From the NCBI RefSeq assembly GCF_024172085.1, contig NZ_JAMZDZ010000001.1, forward strand, positions 1,860,001 through 1,924,000: 64,000 bases of DNA, in the 5' to 3' direction. Origin of the DNA: Hamadaea flava. GTDB taxonomy: Bacteria; Actinomycetota; Actinomycetes; Mycobacteriales; Micromonosporaceae. The notes below the pieces were generated by a model, which had not been told where the DNA came from, did no database searches, and saw only the letters and a list, made by a program, of their open reading frames with translations. Each line of letters opens with the position of its first letter. Position 1 is the stretch's first letter. Of this stretch, positions 61,464 to 64,000 are shown piece after piece. Position numbers and translations under genes: made by a program.

Positions 61464-61949
61464 GGTGTGCCGCGCGTGGTCCTGCCTCGTTGGTCACCGC
61501 GCTCGGTCGGCTTCGGCTTGGCAACCCTGCTCGGCGTACTGATATATCGAGCCGCCAACTCGGTCTTTGGTCGTCGCGGTTCCGCAGGCGCCGGTCCACG
61601 CTTCACCGCATGAGCGCATGCTCGCAGACGCTCAGAACTCTGTCGCTCGTCGGATCTTCCCAAGCTACGATCCCCGTGAGCCCGCCCCAAGGCGCACCTA
61701 CCCGGTAACGGTGCGTCCCGCCCGCCGCATCGTGAGGGTGGCAGCCCGTTCGAGCCGGGCCGGGCCCGGGGAACTCACGCCTCGGCGGGAGGCGTCGGAG
61801 TTCCCCCTTTGCAGCACCACGGCACGGGCAGACGGTGACAGGACTGGGCCGTCCGCCGCCGCCGTCGGCATGGCACTGGCCGGCTTCTTGCGGTTCCTTC
61901 GTCGTCGGGAAGGCCGATGTTCTCTGCGATGGAGGGCCACACGCAGGCA
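61464..61949. other. Intergenic, with a strong hairpin
   Basis: No gene is evident. The hairpin at 61768-61806 (entered separately) is the main structure. Confidence 0.35.
61768..61806. terminator. Strong hairpin, probable bidirectional terminator
   Basis: GGGGAACTC-ACGCCTC (61768-61783) pairs with GAGGCGT-cg-GAGTTCCCC (61789-61806) around a 5-nt loop, with a 2-nt bulge. CTTT follows on the plus strand. Confidence 0.65.
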
Positions 61950-62342
61950 TCACGCCGAAGCTAGGCCCGGCCTAACATACACGACTACCTTTGCGGACTC
62001 GTCTTCGTGGTCCCCAAACAGGTCTACTCCGACCCTTTCCGAATCGGTCAAGACCGTGAGCAGAACAGTTTCATTTGGGTCATAGACCACAAACTTCATC
62101 GAAGGAAGAATAAGGTCGCCAGAGTAGAGGCTGATCAGGCCCGTTTCGACGCCATTGCCCTCCCGGCATTCGACTTGAACCAAGCCGGATGCCGATTGCC
62201 GAACACTCACGTAAATGGAGTCAAGTCCGCCGTGGACTGCTTGCGTTGCAGCGTCCCAGGAATCATGTTCGTCAGTACTCTCGGGTGCGGCAATTATTAG
62301 AAGACCGTGAGCAAAGCTCGCCGTGATGCTACCGAGAATCAA
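61950..62342 (-). CDS. Candidate immunity protein for the adjacent toxin
   Basis: A 130-residue acidic soluble protein (HGLLIIAAPESTDEHDSWD, LDSIYVSVRQSASGLVQVE, VLLTVLTDSERVGVDLFGD, ESAKVVVYVRPG) that lies 107 bp downstream of a polymorphic-toxin gene on the same strand. Small acidic proteins in this place are usually immunity proteins. No family is recognised. The true start may be one of several codons near 62342. A+T content is higher than in most of the window, consistent with transfer. Confidence 0.55.
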   Translation of the reverse strand: MILGSITASFAHGLLIIAAPESTDEHDSWDAATQAVHGGLDSIYVSVRQSASGLVQVECREGNGVETGLISLYSGDLILPSMKFVVYDPNETVLLTVLTDSERVGVDLFGDHEDESAKVVVYVRPGLASA

Positions 62343-62449
62343 TTGCTACCTCCTACCTTTCAGCGGGACGATGCCAACCTATTCGAACTGAGACGATCCG
62401 CCTACCCGAAACCAGATCGAGTGGGCGGACCACTCAAGCCATTCGTCCT

Positions 62450-64000
62450 TTACAGGTTGATCAAACCCAGCCTGGTTCCATCTACCAGCCCCGGAAACCT
62501 AGGCTCAGCTGGAAAGTCGTACCATTCTCTGTTAATGCCGTTGACAATTCCGCCTTGCTGTTTCGCACATGTCTTGCACTGTGGGTACAACGTCCAGGGA
62601 CCATTCGGGGCCGCCTTGTTCGGCGGCGTGTGGTCACCCGTCCAGTGTCCGTCAGCATAGCCGGAACTTGTTGCTGGACACGTCGCACAGCCATTGCGGT
62701 CGCCGGACTCATTTACCATCTTCTGTTCGTGCGGAAGAACGGTATCGCCACGCTCTGCCGTCACACCTTCCGCTTTACGCGACCCATCCGGGCCTAGTGT
62801 CAAATCACATAGGCGCTTCTGGTCAACGTTGTGCACCAGTACTGGCACGTTACCAGCCAGAACATAGTAGGCATGGATGTCATCGACAGTGAGGTCGCGC
62901 ATCCAGCGGAGCCCGGTCCAGACCTTGACTGCGGCGACGATCTGGGTGGTCTGTCCGTTGGCATCGCGTAGGCGGTCGCCAGTTTTGAGGTCCTTGGCGT
63001 CTGTCCACTGGCTATTGGTCGCGTTCCAGAAGGGATGGAACCAAGTCGTGTGCAGGACGGTGGATTTGCCGGTCTTTTGGTCCCTGACAGTGATGTCGGC
63101 CAGGTCGCTGTCGTTGTTGTTGTGTAGAACCGTGACAGGCTTTGCTTCGGTCCGTCCGGTTGTCGGGTCAGTGGCGGTGACCTTGTCGCCGATCTTGACG
63201 TCCTTGATCGCCTTCGTGGATCCGTTGGCCATCAGGACCCGGGTGGACGGGTCGAAGCTGTGGCATGTCTTGCCGGGCGATCCTTGCGAGCCTTCGGTTC
63301 GTGGTTTGGTTAGTGCTCCGCCGATGCCCCCCATAGCTCCGCCGACTGCAGCGCCGGTGAGCGCTGCGGCGCCGGCACGGCCCCAGTCGACGTGGCCGGT
63401 TTGGGCGTATTGGGTTGCGGCGTCGCCCAGTCCGCCTCCGACACCGCCGGAGATGGCGCCGCCGATCGCGCCGGTGGCTGCGCGGGCGAGGATGCCGGTG
63501 CCGACCTTGCCGGCGACCATGCCGGCGATCTTGCCGCCGATGGCTCCGCCGACGCCGCCGGTGACGGCTCCGATGGTGCCGGTGATGGCCCCGGACAGGA
63601 CGCTGCGTCCGAGGTCTGCCAGGCTGTGGATCTTACCGGTCGCGGCGTCCTTGGCGACGTTGATCGCGATGCCGACGAGCAGACCACCGACCGGGCCGAG
63701 TGCGATCGTCGCTGCCACTGTCGCGACGACTGCGACGACTTCGATGATTGCGTCTTTGTGGTCCTTGATCCACTTTCCGGTGGCTTTGGCCGCGTCCTTG
63801 ACGTTTTTGACGACCTTGGCCACATGGCGGGCAGCTTTGGCCTTGACCTGTTTGGCCGCCTGCTTGACCTTGTTGTAGGTGTTCTTGACCTTGTGTTTGA
63901 GCTGTTGGGCCTTCTTCTGAACGTACTTGCGGCCCTGCTCGACCTTTTTCTTGACGTAGTTCTTGGCTTGGCTGACTTTCTTGTTGACGTAGTTGCTGGC
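62450..64000 (-). CDS. Polymorphic toxin with Hint domain and Cys/His nuclease-like tip (partial)
   Basis: The frame is open at the right edge; 516 residues remain. A Lys-rich helical stretch (about 1-75) leads to a Gly/Ala-rich hydrophobic region (about 85-230), as in Rhs-type toxins that cross membranes. A Hint autoprocessing domain follows, from CHSFDPSTRVLMANG (Cys codon at 63265-63263) to AYYVLAGNVPVLVHN (Asn near 62830). The tip of about 125 residues has CATCP, GHWTGDHTPP and PQCKTCAKQQGG, a Cys-pair/His/Cys-pair pattern typical of HNH-like treble-clef nucleases. This suggests a DNase tip released by Hint; the exact toxin family is not certain. Confidence 0.8.
   Translation of the reverse strand, partial: ASNYVNKKVSQAKNYVKKKVEQGRKYVQKKAQQLKHKVKNTYNKVKQAAKQVKAKAARHVAKVVKNVKDAAKATGKWIKDHKDAIIEVVAVVATVAATIALGPVGGLLVGIAINVAKDAATGKIHSLADLGRSVLSGAITGTIGAVTGGVGGAIGGKIAGMVAGKVGTGILARAATGAIGGAISGGVGGGLGDAATQYAQTGHVDWGRAGAAALTGAAVGGAMGGIGGALTKPRTEGSQGSPGKTCHSFDPSTRVLMANGSTKAIKDVKIGDKVTATDPTTGRTEAKPVTVLHNNNDSDLADITVRDQKTGKSTVLHTTWFHPFWNATNSQWTDAKDLKTGDRLRDANGQTTQIVAAVKVWTGLRWMRDLTVDDIHAYYVLAGNVPVLVHNVDQKRLCDLTLGPDGSRKAEGVTAERGDTVLPHEQKMVNESGDRNGCATCPATSSGYADGHWTGDHTPPNKAAPNGPWTLYPQCKTCAKQQGGIVNGINREWYDFPAEPRFPGLVDGTRLGLINL

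Noticed and set aside
1-64000. CRISPR array, rRNA operon or known anti-phage system
   Set aside because: No regularly spaced short repeats, no rRNA-like sequence and no recognisable restriction, Cas, CBASS, retron or similar genes were found by reading.

Overview
The window is about 70% G+C. It is dense with translationally coupled gene pairs (ATGA and GTGA overlaps), uses GTG and TTG starts freely, and has several promoters whose -10 box sits 6-10 nt from the start codon, as in leaderless transcription. It carries an AfsR/SARP regulator, PadR regulators, NarL-type two-component systems and actinobacterial-type arsenate reductases. Together these suggest a filamentous actinomycete. Micromonosporaceae is my guess from overall flavour, not a demonstrated assignment.

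Layout. (1) 1-8.6 kb is an arsenic-resistance island: the end of a Cys-rich flavoprotein, an MFS carrier, a PadR-controlled membrane pair, arsR, an arsR-arsC fusion, an MIP channel, two arsenate reductases, an ArsO-like flavoprotein and a convergent class V aminotransferase. ArsR-type boxes in front of arsR and of the aminotransferase tie the block together. (2) 8.7-9.9 kb is decayed: the N-terminal half of a serine recombinase plus non-coding DNA. (3) 9.9-16.5 kb holds a TetR regulator divergent from a tightly coupled five-gene operon (DHA2 exporter, methyltransferase, flavin monooxygenase, AhpD-like protein, saccharopine-dehydrogenase-like protein). A DinB-like frame follows whose first residues lie inside the last operon gene. 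(4) 16.7-27 kb contains an orphan 663-residue protein, Rhs debris, an NmrA-like reductase, an ABM-domain protein, the SARP regulator, an XRE-cupin/SRPBCC pair and a DUF899-ZIP-STAS operon. (5) 27-42 kb is mixed: Rhs, transposase and regulator fragments, a Tat-exported protein, a two-component system divergent from an ABC exporter, a DUF1349 protein, a coupled micro-ORF and membrane protein, three pseudogenes, and a DUF3885 pair. (6) 41.6-61.5 kb is an 18-kb block bounded by two directly repeated ~770-bp copies of a recombinase C-terminus joined to the 3' end of a tRNA(Leu). Inside are a giant subtilisin with fibronectin repeats, a two-component system, a PadR/membrane pair, an MMPL transporter, hypothetical proteins and two IS5-type transposase genes. 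(7) 61.9-64 kb is a polymorphic toxin (open at the right edge) with glycine-rich, Hint and Cys/His nuclease-like parts, followed by a candidate immunity gene.

The ars genes form a coherent pathway: arsenate reduction, arsenite exit through the channel, and oxidoreductases under one repressor family. The TetR operon looks like a self-contained small-molecule modification-plus-export unit of unknown substrate, and is the best candidate for an undescribed metabolic system. I saw no CRISPR array, no rRNA, no intact tRNA and no recognisable anti-phage system. All family names come from reading motifs and protein character by eye; no database search was possible.
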